From the NCBI GenBank assembly GCA_963792075.1, contig CAWBUW010000007.1, forward strand, positions 868,001-932,000: a stretch of 64,000 nt of DNA, given 5' to 3'. Below, in pieces: positions 31,301 to 39,038 of the stretch. Position 1 is the first letter of the stretch; each line of letters opens with the position of its first letter. The stretch comes from CAWBUW01 sp963792075 (GTDB taxonomy: Bacteria; Chloroflexota; Anaerolineae; Anaerolineales; UBA4823). Position numbers and translations under genes: made by a program. The notes under the pieces are model-generated. The model had not been told where the DNA came from. It ran no database searches and was given only the letters and a program-made list of their open reading frames with translations.

Positions 31301-31965
31301 TGCTGGAAAGCCAGGTCAGTTGCCGCATTCTCAAAGCGCGCCACGGGCGGCAAGCGCTGGAAATCATGCAGGCAGAAAACCCCGACCTGGTGTTGTTGGA
31401 TTTGATGATGCCCGAAATGGATGGCTTCGAGGTGCTGCGGGTGATGCGCACGATGGAAGGCACCCGCAACATCCCTGTGATTGTGCTGACGGCGCAAATC
31501 CTGACCACGCACGACATGCTGAGATTGCAAGAGGGGGTGGCGGCGGTGCTGGGAAAAGGCCTGTTCAGCGTGGAAGAAGTGCTGGTACAAGTGGAAACTG
31601 CGCTGAGTCACAGCAAACGCCTGGGCAACCTGGCGACGCGTACCGCCCGGCAGGCCATGGCTTATGTTCATGAGCATTACGATGAGCCGTTGTCCCGCGC
31701 AGACCTGGCGCGCCACGCTGCCATCACCGAACGCTACCTGACGCGCTGTTTCCGCGAGGAAATGGGCATCACGCCGATAACTTACCTGAACCGCTACCGG
31801 ATTCAACGCGCCAAAACCTTGCTCAAGCAGGGTAAATTGAGCATCACCGAAATTGCCCTGGCAGTAGGTTTCTCAGATGCCAGTTACTTCAACCGTGTGT
31901 TCCGGCAGGAGGTCGGCCTGGCCCCCGGCGCATACCAGCGGGGTGAACAGCAGGATCGCGCCTAA
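28342..31965 (+). CDS. Cytosolic hybrid regulator: LacI-type sugar-binding / histidine kinase / two REC / AraC HTH
   Basis: A 1207-residue single-chain signalling protein with no signal peptide or membrane helix. Residues about 17-310 form a LacI/Peripla_BP-type sugar-binding domain, starting RTIALLTTGAIDPNNRAIWA. A linker and GAF-like region extend to about 590. HisKA has H613 in SMVSHELRTPLAL, and HATPase has GGMGLGLAITRR. Next come a degenerate receiver (about 855-965), a canonical receiver with D1020 in LVLLDLMMPEMDG, and an AraC-type DNA-binding domain (about 1105-1205). Ligand sensing, phosphorelay and promoter binding are thus in one cytosolic polypeptide. It stands at the head of a sugar-transport/methyltransferase cluster that it probably controls. 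Confidence 0.92.
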   Translation: MALQVKPPVKSISQGQDRKRTIALLTTGAIDPNNRAIWAGVDEASKDFGVNLICYPGRLVQSPVGFEAQRNIIYRMVDVQTVDGLVVMGGLNAWMDLDKTYAFLQKFRPRPIVTTGIVLEGIPGVTVDNYHGMYDVVTHLVKVHQRRKVAFIRGQAGHQEADDRYKAYRDVLAENNIPLDPQLVYQGDFKESGGIQGAKTLLEERKVHFDALVAASDNMAIGALKTLQALGLRVPADVAIAGVNGEEDGLVISPPLTTAPLHFYEQAYQATLMVLSMLDGQEVPPKVVLPTSMVVRQSCGCPDPLVSHARAMPHTERLDSFTEEIRLLDSLVFGGADSQLQLQPDDPMQRGFPPLLKAFLDESRGKLNGEFLRLFTETIQKTARTNDDFPRWHEIISTLRQFAVSQLTDTTSRLRIENLVQQARVVIGESSRRHYAYQVLKADEKLHNLGEISQSLSVVTSLAELTDVLERSLALLDIPRCYLFLYENPLDPEGLARFVFAYENHRRVLFDPHGQVFPARQLLPDNLLIPLRQHSLVVEPLFFREDQLGYAIFESDPQEEAIYEILGGQISASLKRTLLTERNIRLFDEAVEARKVAEQSNLLKSRFLSMVSHELRTPLALIVGTIEMMLQEEKTGSHPPLPGSYRKDMNSIHTSARHLFRLIGDVLDLASNQAGELKLVAEPLDMTALFAEVAALGQAMTREKGLEWRERIPPSLPPVLGDRTRLRQVVLNLLNNAVKFTEQGYVSLTVRADEKMVEVEVSDTGMGIPVEEQEVIFDEFRRSERSVARGYGGMGLGLAITRRLIELHGGRIGVCSTGQEETGSTFYFNLPVLVNPTQDVEVSHSHRNAVLLLSEGQAEQLQQHLLRKGFEVEVLDFTQQTDWMRHVIARPPGAVVLDFQPATERGWELVQLLKQNPETRDVPVVFYNLSAELEQGSMLELDYLSKPIASTDLFLALERLGLQCENDRRAILVVDDDPNVLEMHVRMLESQVSCRILKARHGRQALEIMQAENPDLVLLDLMMPEMDGFEVLRVMRTMEGTRNIPVIVLTAQILTTHDMLRLQEGVAAVLGKGLFSVEEVLVQVETALSHSKRLGNLATRTARQAMAYVHEHYDEPLSRADLARHAAITERYLTRCFREEMGITPITYLNRYRIQRAKTLLKQGKLSITEIALAVGFSDASYFNRVFRQEVGLAPGAYQRGEQQDRA

Positions 31966-31979
31966 CTTCTCAATAATTT

Positions 31980-32028
31980 GGTGTGGGGTGTTTTGTGCGT
32001 GCTTCGCACGCACAAAACACCCCACACC
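31980..32028. repeat. Perfect palindrome, 23-bp arms
   Basis: Arms 31980-32002 and 32006-32028 with loop TTC, 14 nt after the regulator stop codon. No T-tract follows. Confidence 0.85.
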
Positions 32029-32043
32029 CCTATTTCCACACTC

Positions 32044-32107
32044 TGTCCAATAATCCAAAAGCAAGTTCCAATTTTGCAAGACTTCTGCAGCGGTTTGTGA
32101 CAAACTA
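32044..32107 (+). promoter_or_regulatory. Shared 64-nt upstream element, copy 1, with GTTTGTGACAAAC palindrome
   Basis: This 64-nt block recurs at 33934-33997 with few differences. The 13-nt palindrome is at 32093-32105. It lies upstream of the receiver/methyltransferase unit and is a candidate operator for the hybrid regulator. Confidence 0.65.
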
Positions 32108-32163
32108 GGGATGCTTGGTCGCGCGCCGCGTGCGGGCTATTACTTATTCATTGCACACACATC

Positions 32164-32553
32164 ATGCCTGATCCTCACCCAACCCAACCCCGCTTGTGCG
32201 TCATCGGCGAATCCGACCCCTTCCTGGCCCGCCTGCTGCAGCGTTTTGCCGAAAAAAGCGGACTGAAGGTGACTTCCGCCCGCACCGGGGAGGACGTGCT
32301 GGCGCTGGCGCAGCATCACCGTCCAGCCCTGATTATCCTGGAGCCGGAATTGCCCGGAAAACTGCGCGGCTGGGATGTGATCCGGCAGTTGCGGGAGGAC
32401 AGCCAGGAGATCCCGGTTATCGTTTGCGCCTGGCGAAAGAAAGACGAGACGTTGGCGCTGACCGGCCCGGTCGCTGCTTACCTGCAAAAGCCCGATTTGC
32501 ATTACGAAGATTTTGTCACCGCGCTGGCGGCCGCTAACGTGACTTCGTGGTGA
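32164..32553 (+). CDS. Degenerate receiver-domain protein
   Basis: A 129-residue single-domain protein with a receiver-like layout: a beta1 strand LCVIGESDPF, a helix, a beta3 strand ALIILEPELPG and the beta5 lysine in YLQKPD. The phospho-acceptor position is Glu instead of Asp, and the acidic pair after beta1 is reduced to ESD. Phosphorylation is therefore unlikely; it might act as a constitutively active-like or partner-binding domain. It lies between the hybrid regulator and the first methyltransferase gene. Confidence 0.75.
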   Translation: MPDPHPTQPRLCVIGESDPFLARLLQRFAEKSGLKVTSARTGEDVLALAQHHRPALIILEPELPGKLRGWDVIRQLREDSQEIPVIVCAWRKKDETLALTGPVAAYLQKPDLHYEDFVTALAAANVTSW

Positions 32554-32608
32554 AAATTCAATATCGTCAATCGTCGTAGTATCTGAAAGATTATTTCGGA
32601 GGTAGAGA

Positions 32609-33874
32609 ATGAATTCAAGAGAACGAGTGCAACTCGCGCTGAATCACAAAGAAGCCGACCGTGTCCCGCTCGATCTGGGCGGCTGCGGCCAGACCGGCAT
32701 GCACGTTTCCACCGTCTACGCCCTGCGCCAGGCGCTCAAACTCGATCCCCCCGGCGTCCCGGTCAAAGTGGATGAACCGTTTCAGATGCTGGGCGAAATC
32801 AAGCCTGATTTGCAGGATGCACTGGGAGTGGATGTGGTCGGTATGGGCGGGGAGACCAATTTCTTCGGCTATAAGAACGAAGGCTGGAAGCCCTGGACGA
32901 CTTTCGATGGCACTCCCGTGCTCGTCCCGGAGCTGTTCAACACCAAATTGGAGGAGAATGGCGAAATCCTGATGTACCCACAGGGCGATAAATCGGTGCC
33001 GCCCTGCGCCAAAATGCCGAACGGTGGCTTTTATTTCGACAACATCGTCCGCCAGCCTCCCTTCGACGATGCCAGCTTAAATGTGGAGGACAACCTGGAG
33101 GAGTTTGGGCCGGTTTCTGCAGCGGACCTGGCCCATCTTAAGCGGGAAGCTGAGACCCTGCACACCCACACCGATAAAGCGATTGTGATGGTCCTGGGCG
33201 GCATGGCTTATGGCGACATCGCCCTGGTGCCGGGGCCGATGCTGAAAAAACCCCGCGGCATCCGCGATATGACCGAATGGTATATGAGCACGGTAACACG
33301 CCAGGATTACGTCCGCCAGGTCTTCGAGCGCCAATGTGAGATTGCGCTGGAGAACCTGCCCAAAATCTATGCCGCCGTGGGTGACCGCATTACGGTGGCC
33401 TGGATCAGCGGCACCGATTTTGGAGCGCAAAATAACTGCTTTATTTCTCCCAAGACTTTCCGTTCGCTGTACAAGCCTTTTTACACGCGCGTCAACGATT
33501 GGATCCACCAGAATACAAACTGGAAAACCTTCATTCACTCTTGCGGGTCGATTTTGCCTATCATCCCCGACATTATCGAGGCTGGATTCGACATCCTCAA
33601 CCCGGTGCAGACATCCGCAGCCAACATGGATCCGGCCGTGCTGAAGACCCGTTTCGGTGAGCAGGTCACGTTCTGGGGTGGCGGCGTAGACACCCAGCAC
33701 ACCCTGCCCTTCGGCACGCCGGAGGAGGTCCGCACGCAGGTGCGTGAACGGCTTGAGATTTTTGGCAAGGGTGGCGGGTTTGTCTTTAACCCTATCCACA
33801 ATGTTCAAGCCCAGGTCCCCGTAGAAAACCTGCTGGCAATGTACCAGACTGTCGCTGAATATGGGAAATATTGA
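32609..33874 (+). CDS. UroD/MtaA-family methyltransferase 1
   Basis: A 421-residue TIM-barrel protein of the uroporphyrinogen decarboxylase superfamily, of the corrinoid methyltransferase branch rather than haem synthesis. It opens with NSRERVQLALNHKEADRVP, and has the C-terminal pattern TLPFGTPEEVRTQVRERLEI and the zinc-type HxC motif in FIHSCGSILPI. HxC is what MtaA/MtbA-type enzymes use to bind zinc and a thiol acceptor. A ribosome site GGAGG precedes the ATG. It is the only one of the three homologues here that keeps HxC. Confidence 0.85.
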   Translation: MNSRERVQLALNHKEADRVPLDLGGCGQTGMHVSTVYALRQALKLDPPGVPVKVDEPFQMLGEIKPDLQDALGVDVVGMGGETNFFGYKNEGWKPWTTFDGTPVLVPELFNTKLEENGEILMYPQGDKSVPPCAKMPNGGFYFDNIVRQPPFDDASLNVEDNLEEFGPVSAADLAHLKREAETLHTHTDKAIVMVLGGMAYGDIALVPGPMLKKPRGIRDMTEWYMSTVTRQDYVRQVFERQCEIALENLPKIYAAVGDRITVAWISGTDFGAQNNCFISPKTFRSLYKPFYTRVNDWIHQNTNWKTFIHSCGSILPIIPDIIEAGFDILNPVQTSAANMDPAVLKTRFGEQVTFWGGGVDTQHTLPFGTPEEVRTQVRERLEIFGKGGGFVFNPIHNVQAQVPVENLLAMYQTVAEYGKY

Positions 33875-33892
33875 TCACACCTCAAAAACTTG

Positions 33893-33910
33893 GGGTAACC
33901 CCCTTTTTAT
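33893..33910 (+). terminator. Weak hairpin with T-tract after methyltransferase 1
   Basis: GGGGTAACCCC followed by CTTTTTATT. The stem is only 4-5 bp, so termination may be partial. Confidence 0.35.
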
Positions 33911-33933
33911 TGAGAGGATACAAATATTGAGAT

Positions 33934-33997
33934 TGTCCAATAATCCAAAAACAAGTTCCAATTCTGCAAGACTTTGCAGGCCGTTTGTGACAAACTA
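33934..33997 (+). promoter_or_regulatory. Shared 64-nt upstream element, copy 2, with GTTTGTGACAAAC palindrome
   Basis: Second copy of the 32044-32107 block, with the palindrome at 33983-33995, 97 nt before the binding-protein ATG. Conservation of a noncoding block at two promoters of one cluster suggests a common regulator. Confidence 0.65.
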
Positions 33998-34091
33998 AAA
34001 CCAGCGGGAAATGCTTGAATTGTGCTTTTCCCCCTTTGTTCATCGCCTGTCGCTGACAGGCAACAATTTCACCCGAGAGGAGAAAGAATTG

Positions 34092-36104
34092 ATGAAACGT
34101 TCCATGTATTTCCTTTTCACTGCTGTGGTGCTGGCGTCCATGTTATTGGCCTCCTGCGCCCCGGCCGCCACTCCTGAGGTGGCCGCGACGAAGGCGCCCG
34201 CGACCGAAGCGCCCGCGGCCCCCGCAGCAAGTAGCAAACCGCTCTTTGTGGTTATTAACAAGAGCGCCGATCAGCAATACTTCATTGACCTGCAAAACTC
34301 GTTCATGGACACTGCCACTACCCTGGGCGCGGATTCCAAGAAATTCGATGCCAAGCTCGACCCGAACCTGGGCGTGAGCCTGGTGAACGACGCCATTTCG
34401 GCGGGCGCCAAGGGCATCGCCATCACCGTCCCCGACCAGACGATCGGCCCGGCCATTGCCAAGGCCGCCAAGGATGCCGGTGTGGTGTTGATCGCCACCG
34501 ATGACGGCATCAAGGACGAGGCTGGCAACCCGGTCCCCTTCGTCGGCTTCGACGGCAAGGACATGGGCAAGAAAGTCGGCGAAGCGGCTGCCAAGCTGCT
34601 GACCGACAGCGGCTGGCTGACAGATTCTGCCAAGAAGGTCGGCGTGCTGTCTGTGGAAGTCCAGACCCTTTCGGTCTGCAATGACCGCACCGACAACGAA
34701 AAAGCCGCCGTGATTGCTGCTGGCGTACCCGAAGCGCAGGTTTTCCCGGTTCCGTATACCGGTGAAGCCCTCTCCGCGCAGGATGCGGCCGGCCCGATCA
34801 TCACCGCTCACCCTGAAGTCACCAACTGGGTCGTCTTTGGCTGCAATGACGAAGGCGCGCTGGGTACCCTGAATGCGCTCGCCACCGCCGGCGCCAAGCC
34901 CGATGACGTCATCGGCGTTGGCCTGGGCGCTTACGAAGCCTGCAAATTCTGGGCTGCCGATCAGCCCTCCGGCTTCAAAGCTGGCCTGTTCATCTCCGGC
35001 CTGGACGTTGGCAAGACCGCTGCAACCGTGCTCTTCGATGCGGTTGTGAACGGCAAAGCTCCGGCTCCCGCCTCTTACGCCCCCACCTCCATCGTCGATG
35101 CGTCTAACTTCAAGACCGTGATGGATCCGGTTTCTCTCGCAAACTGTGGCACTGCACCCGCTGCGGCTCCTGCCGCTGCCGAAAAGCCGCTCTTTGTGGT
35201 CATCAACAAGAGCGCCGATCAGCAGTACTTCATTGACCTGCAAACCTCCTTCATGGACACTGCCACTACCCTGGGCGCGGATTCCAAGAAATTCGACGCC
35301 AAGCTCGACCCGAACCTGGGCGTGAGCCTGGTGAACGACGCCATTTCGGCGGGCGCCAAGGGCATCGCTATCACCGTCCCCGACCAGACGATCGGCCCGG
35401 CCATTGCCAAGGCCGCCAAGGATGCCGGTGTGGTGTTGATCGCCACCGATGACGGCATCAAGGACGAGGCTGGCAACCCGGTCCCCTTCGTCGGCTTCGA
35501 CGGCAAGGACATGGGCAAGAAAGTCGGCGAAGCGGCTGCCAAGCTGCTGACCGACAGCGGCTGGCTGGCAGATTCTGCCAAGAAGGTCGGCGTGCTGTCT
35601 GTGGAAGTCCAGACCCTTTCGGTCTGCAATGACCGCACCGACAACGAAAAAGCCGCCGTGATTGCTGCTGGCGTACCCGAAGCGCAGGTTTTCCCGGTTC
35701 CGTACACCGGTGAAGCCCTCTCCGCGCAGGATGCGGCCGGCCCGATCATCACCGCTCACCCTGAAATCACCAACTGGATTGTCTTTGGCTGCAATGACGA
35801 AGGCGCGCTGGGTACCCTGAATGCGCTCGCCACCGCCGGCGCCAAGCCCGATGACATCATCGGTGTTGGCCTGGGCGCTTACGAAGCCTGCAAGGCGTGG
35901 GCTGCCGATCAGCCCTCCGGCTTCAAAGCTGGCCTGTTCATCTCCGGCCTGGACGTTGGCAAAACCGCTGCAACTGTGCTCTTCGATGCGGTTGTGAACG
36001 GCAAAGCCCCGGCTCCCGCCTCTTACGCCCCCACCTCCATCGTCGATGCGTCTAACTTCAAGACCGTGATGGATCCAATATCACTCGCAAACTGCTCTAA
36101 GTAA
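34092..36104 (+). CDS. Sugar-type ABC substrate-binding lipoprotein with two near-identical tandem domains
   Basis: A 670-residue lipoprotein. It has a signal peptide ending in the lipobox LLASC (Cys22), an Ala/Pro/Thr linker, then two type-I periplasmic-binding domains of about 305 residues, each beginning LFVVINKSADQQYFIDLQ. The domains are joined by an APAAAPAAAEK linker. The nucleotide period is 948 bp (34242 to 35190), with only scattered differences, many of them synonymous, so the duplication is recent or homogenised. The fold class fits CUT2 (ribose/galactose-like) uptake. The start at 34092 has GAGAGGAG upstream. The membrane-bound tandem could raise local ligand capture. Confidence 0.9.
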   Translation: MKRSMYFLFTAVVLASMLLASCAPAATPEVAATKAPATEAPAAPAASSKPLFVVINKSADQQYFIDLQNSFMDTATTLGADSKKFDAKLDPNLGVSLVNDAISAGAKGIAITVPDQTIGPAIAKAAKDAGVVLIATDDGIKDEAGNPVPFVGFDGKDMGKKVGEAAAKLLTDSGWLTDSAKKVGVLSVEVQTLSVCNDRTDNEKAAVIAAGVPEAQVFPVPYTGEALSAQDAAGPIITAHPEVTNWVVFGCNDEGALGTLNALATAGAKPDDVIGVGLGAYEACKFWAADQPSGFKAGLFISGLDVGKTAATVLFDAVVNGKAPAPASYAPTSIVDASNFKTVMDPVSLANCGTAPAAAPAAAEKPLFVVINKSADQQYFIDLQTSFMDTATTLGADSKKFDAKLDPNLGVSLVNDAISAGAKGIAITVPDQTIGPAIAKAAKDAGVVLIATDDGIKDEAGNPVPFVGFDGKDMGKKVGEAAAKLLTDSGWLADSAKKVGVLSVEVQTLSVCNDRTDNEKAAVIAAGVPEAQVFPVPYTGEALSAQDAAGPIITAHPEITNWIVFGCNDEGALGTLNALATAGAKPDDIIGVGLGAYEACKAWAADQPSGFKAGLFISGLDVGKTAATVLFDAVVNGKAPAPASYAPTSIVDASNFKTVMDPISLANCSK

Positions 36105-36123
36105 TCCATCGAACCATTTACAC

Positions 36124-36205
36124 CCCTCACCCCATAGCCCCTCTCCCGTTGGGAGAGGGGTGCAGAAGCTCCCCTCCCCCACGGGGGGAGGGGCAGGGGT
36201 GAGGG
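36124..36205. repeat. CCCTCACCCC-type compound repeat, copy 1
   Basis: Outer arms CCCTCACCCC/GGGGTGAGGG (36124-36133/36196-36205) enclose two hairpins, CCCCTCTCCC/GGGAGAGGGG and a C-rich/G-rich second one. Related copies are at 56167-56264 and 58591-58650. Confidence 0.75.
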
Positions 36206-36247
36206 AATTTTAAGTGCCCCGGTCTAACACCGGAGAATGTAAAGCCC

Positions 36248-36276
36248 TTGTCTGCGGGCGCCGCAGGGGATACAAT
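36248..36276 (+). promoter_or_regulatory. Promoter of the ABC ATPase gene, leaderless
   Basis: TTGTCT (36248-36253), a 17-nt spacer and TACAAT (36271-36276). The ATG follows 7 nt later with no ribosome site, so the mRNA is expected to begin at the start codon. Confidence 0.65.
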
Positions 36277-36283
36277 CTAATCC

Positions 36284-37879
36284 ATGACCATGACTGATAC
36301 CCCTTCTCCTTCGACCGTTGTCCCTGAATCGGATGCCCCTCCCGGAACGCTCCAAATTCGTGACATCAGCAAAGCTTTTCCCAACGTCCTGGCCCTGACC
36401 GAGGTCTCGCTCGACATTCGCCCCGGCGAGATCCTGGCTTTTATGGGTGAAAACGGCGCCGGGAAATCGACGCTGCTCAAAATCATCAACGGCGATTACC
36501 AGCCTGATTCTGGCACCTTGATGATGGACGGCCAGCGCCTGGTGTTTTCCAGCCCGTTTGCCGCGCACCGCGCCGGGATTCGCGTCATCTACCAGGAACC
36601 GGAAATCATCCCTGGTGTAGATGTGGCAGAAAATATCTGGGTGGGTGAGCTGCCCAAGCGCCTGGGCTTCATCGAGCGCCGCCGCCTGAACGAACAGGTG
36701 CAACGCAGCCTGGAAGAATACGGCTTCGCCAATGTTTTGCCGACCAACCTGCTCGGGGACCAGCTTTCGCCCGCCCAGCGGCAGTTGGTGGAAATTATGC
36801 GCGCCCTTAAATCAGGCGTGCGTGTCCTGGCGCTGGACGAACCGACCTCGTCATTGTCGGACGAGGAAGTTGAACGCCTGTTTACCCTCGTACGTCGCCT
36901 GCGAGACGAGGGGGTAGCCATTATTTATGTTTCTCATCGCATCAAAGAAATCCTACGGCTCTGCGACAAGGTCGCCATCTTGCGCGATGGCCGCCTGGTT
37001 GCCGTCCGCCCCGCGGCTGAGCTGACCGATGGTGAAATCGTCCGCTTGATGGTGGGCCGTGAGCTCTCGGACGTTCTCCAGCGCAGCCACGCGGATACCG
37101 GCCGCGAAGTGCTGCGCGTTGAAAACCTGCGCAGCAACTACCATACCGACGTCAACTTCCACATCAACGCCGGCGAGGTGGTAGGGTTTGCCGGGCTGGT
37201 AGGCGCGGGCCGCTCGGAATTAGCCAAAGTGATTTTTGGCGAATTCCCCAAAAGCGGCGGAAAAATCTTTCTGGAAGGCCGGGAAGTCACCATTCGCCGC
37301 CCCGATGACGCCATCGCTAAGGGGATTGGTTTTGCACCCGAGGACCGCAAACGCGAAGGCCTGGTATTGGTGCGCAGCGTTCTCGAAAATGCCTCCATCG
37401 CCATCCTGCGGCGCTTAAGTCGTTTCCATTTTGTTCGCAGCGGGATGGAGAGAGCGGTGGTGTCCGGGTTTGTGGAAAAACTTCAGGTACGCACGCCTTC
37501 GCTGGAACAGGAAGTGGGCAAACTTTCGGGCGGCAACCAGCAGAAGGTGGTCATCGCCCGCTGGCTGGCGGCCAAGCCCAAGGTTCTGATCCTCGATGAA
37601 CCGACGCGCGGCATCGACGTGGGCGCAAAAGCAGAAATTTACCGCCTGGTGGACGAGCTTGCCAACCAGGGTTTAGGCATCATGTTTATCAGTTCCGAGC
37701 TGCCCGAGATCCTTGGGCTTTCAGACCGTATTTATGTCATGCAAAACGGCCGTATCACCGGAGAACTTTCCGGGGCGAATGCCAGCGAGGAAGCCGTCCT
37801 CGGGCTGGCCATGGTCGACCACTTATCGGCGGCTCCGGCTGAGACCGCGGCGCCTTCCGAGGAGAATACCCCCCTATGA
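36284..37879 (+). CDS. CUT2-type sugar ABC transporter ATPase, two nucleotide-binding domains
   Basis: A 531-residue cytosolic ATPase of RbsA/MglA/XylG layout. Domain 1 has Walker A GENGAGKST, LSPAQRQ and Walker B VLALDEPTSS. Domain 2 has the degenerate Walker A GLVGAGRSEL, the signature LSGGNQQKV and VLILDEPTRGIDV. The degenerate second P-loop is usual for this class. It overlaps the permease gene by 4 nt (ATGA). A second in-frame ATG two codons downstream is possible. Confidence 0.93.
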   Translation: MTMTDTPSPSTVVPESDAPPGTLQIRDISKAFPNVLALTEVSLDIRPGEILAFMGENGAGKSTLLKIINGDYQPDSGTLMMDGQRLVFSSPFAAHRAGIRVIYQEPEIIPGVDVAENIWVGELPKRLGFIERRRLNEQVQRSLEEYGFANVLPTNLLGDQLSPAQRQLVEIMRALKSGVRVLALDEPTSSLSDEEVERLFTLVRRLRDEGVAIIYVSHRIKEILRLCDKVAILRDGRLVAVRPAAELTDGEIVRLMVGRELSDVLQRSHADTGREVLRVENLRSNYHTDVNFHINAGEVVGFAGLVGAGRSELAKVIFGEFPKSGGKIFLEGREVTIRRPDDAIAKGIGFAPEDRKREGLVLVRSVLENASIAILRRLSRFHFVRSGMERAVVSGFVEKLQVRTPSLEQEVGKLSGGNQQKVVIARWLAAKPKVLILDEPTRGIDVGAKAEIYRLVDELANQGLGIMFISSELPEILGLSDRIYVMQNGRITGELSGANASEEAVLGLAMVDHLSAAPAETAAPSEENTPL

Positions 37880-39021
37880 GCAACAACGAACAAGCAGCCC
37901 AGGTAACACCCCAGGTAAAAACCAAGCCCAGGCGCGACATCTTGCGTGAAACGCTTGGATTTATCGGCGCTGATAACCTTTCGCTCATTTTTGCGCTGGT
38001 CGCACTCGTGTTCCTGATTACCGTGGCGAGTGGTTGGGTAGGGATGCCCGGCGGCTCAAAATTTTTCACCTGGCAAAACCTGATGAACAGCCTGGCGCAG
38101 GCAATTGTGATTGTTGGCCTGATTTCCATCGGTGAAACAGTCGTCATTATCGCCGGGGCGCTCGACATTTCTGTCGGCTCCATTGCTTCCATCGGGTCGG
38201 TGGTTGCGGCCTCGGTGCTGGTTGGCACCGGTACGGTCGGATCATTGGGCATCCTGCCCACCGGCATCACGGTCGTAGCCGTCCTCGCCGGCATCGCCGC
38301 CGGGATGATTGCCGGTGCGATCAACGGTTCCATCGTCACCGCCCTGCGCGTCAACCCGACCATCGCCACGCTCGGCACGCTGGCGGCCTTCGCCGGGTTT
38401 GCCTTCCTGCTGGCTCCGGAAGGTAAACCGATTGGCGTTCTGACCCAGCCCGATTTCACCTGGATGGCCCAGGGCCGCTTCCTGACCGAGAGCGCTATCC
38501 CGCCATTGGGCGGCTCGAACTGGACCGGCATCCCGGTGCTGACGGTGATCCTCGTCATCGTCGCCATCCTCATCCATATCCTGATGCGCTACACCGATTT
38601 TGGCCGCGCCATTTACGCCATCGGCGGGAATCCCACCGCCGCCCGCCTGGCCGGGATTAACATCTCGCAGGTGCGGATTGTGATGTATATGATTTCCGGT
38701 GGCATTGCCGGGTTAGCCGGCGTTTTGCTGACCGCGCGCACCACCTCGGGTAACCCCATCAACGGCACCGGGCTGGAACTGCAGGCTATTACCGCCGTCT
38801 TCCTGGGTGGAGCGGCCACTTCTGGCGGCAAAGGCACCATCATGGGCACCTTCCTGGCCGTCATCCTGGTGGGCGTACTCAACAATGGCATGAACCTGCT
38901 CGGCTTCAACACCTTTACCCAGCGCGTGGCGCTTGGTTTGCTGCTGATCGCCGCTGTGGCGATTTCACAGTGGCGGCAGGCGCAGGCTGAAAGTGCCCGC
39001 ACCCGCGCCGAAAAGCATTAA
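37876..39021 (+). CDS. CUT2-type sugar ABC transporter permease
   Basis: A 381-residue RbsC/XylH-like permease with about ten membrane segments. Family landmarks are DISVGSIASIGSVV in the middle and AIYAIGGNPTAARLAGI in the cytosolic loop, then GGAATSGGKGTIMGTFLAV. The final segment ends in a charged tail. It is translationally coupled to the ATPase gene, and methyltransferase 2 follows after 17 nt, so the transporter and that enzyme probably share a transcript. Confidence 0.93.
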   Translation: MSNNEQAAQVTPQVKTKPRRDILRETLGFIGADNLSLIFALVALVFLITVASGWVGMPGGSKFFTWQNLMNSLAQAIVIVGLISIGETVVIIAGALDISVGSIASIGSVVAASVLVGTGTVGSLGILPTGITVVAVLAGIAAGMIAGAINGSIVTALRVNPTIATLGTLAAFAGFAFLLAPEGKPIGVLTQPDFTWMAQGRFLTESAIPPLGGSNWTGIPVLTVILVIVAILIHILMRYTDFGRAIYAIGGNPTAARLAGINISQVRIVMYMISGGIAGLAGVLLTARTTSGNPINGTGLELQAITAVFLGGAATSGGKGTIMGTFLAVILVGVLNNGMNLLGFNTFTQRVALGLLLIAAVAISQWRQAQAESARTRAEKH

Positions 39022-39038
39022 TCTTCGGGAAAAATAAC

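Noticed and set aside
30583..31806. A 407-residue minus-strand open frame opposite the hybrid regulator
   Set aside because: The plus strand encodes clear kinase, receiver and AraC domains; the antisense translation has no recognisable domain.
31980..32028. Simple rho-independent terminator interpretation of the long palindromes
   Set aside because: Most lack a T-tract, several lie in leaders or between divergent genes, and one is inside a gene. Termination may apply to some convergent sites only.
32609..33874. Haem-pathway uroporphyrinogen decarboxylase (hemE)
   Set aside because: Three divergent paralogues lie beside a corrinoid protein and sugar transporter, and the HSCGS zinc-type motif fits the MtaA-like methyltransferase branch.
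34143..35759. A 538-residue minus-strand open frame opposite the binding-protein gene
   Set aside because: It is the antisense shadow of a high-GC duplicated gene; it repeats with the same 948-bp period and lacks its own signals.
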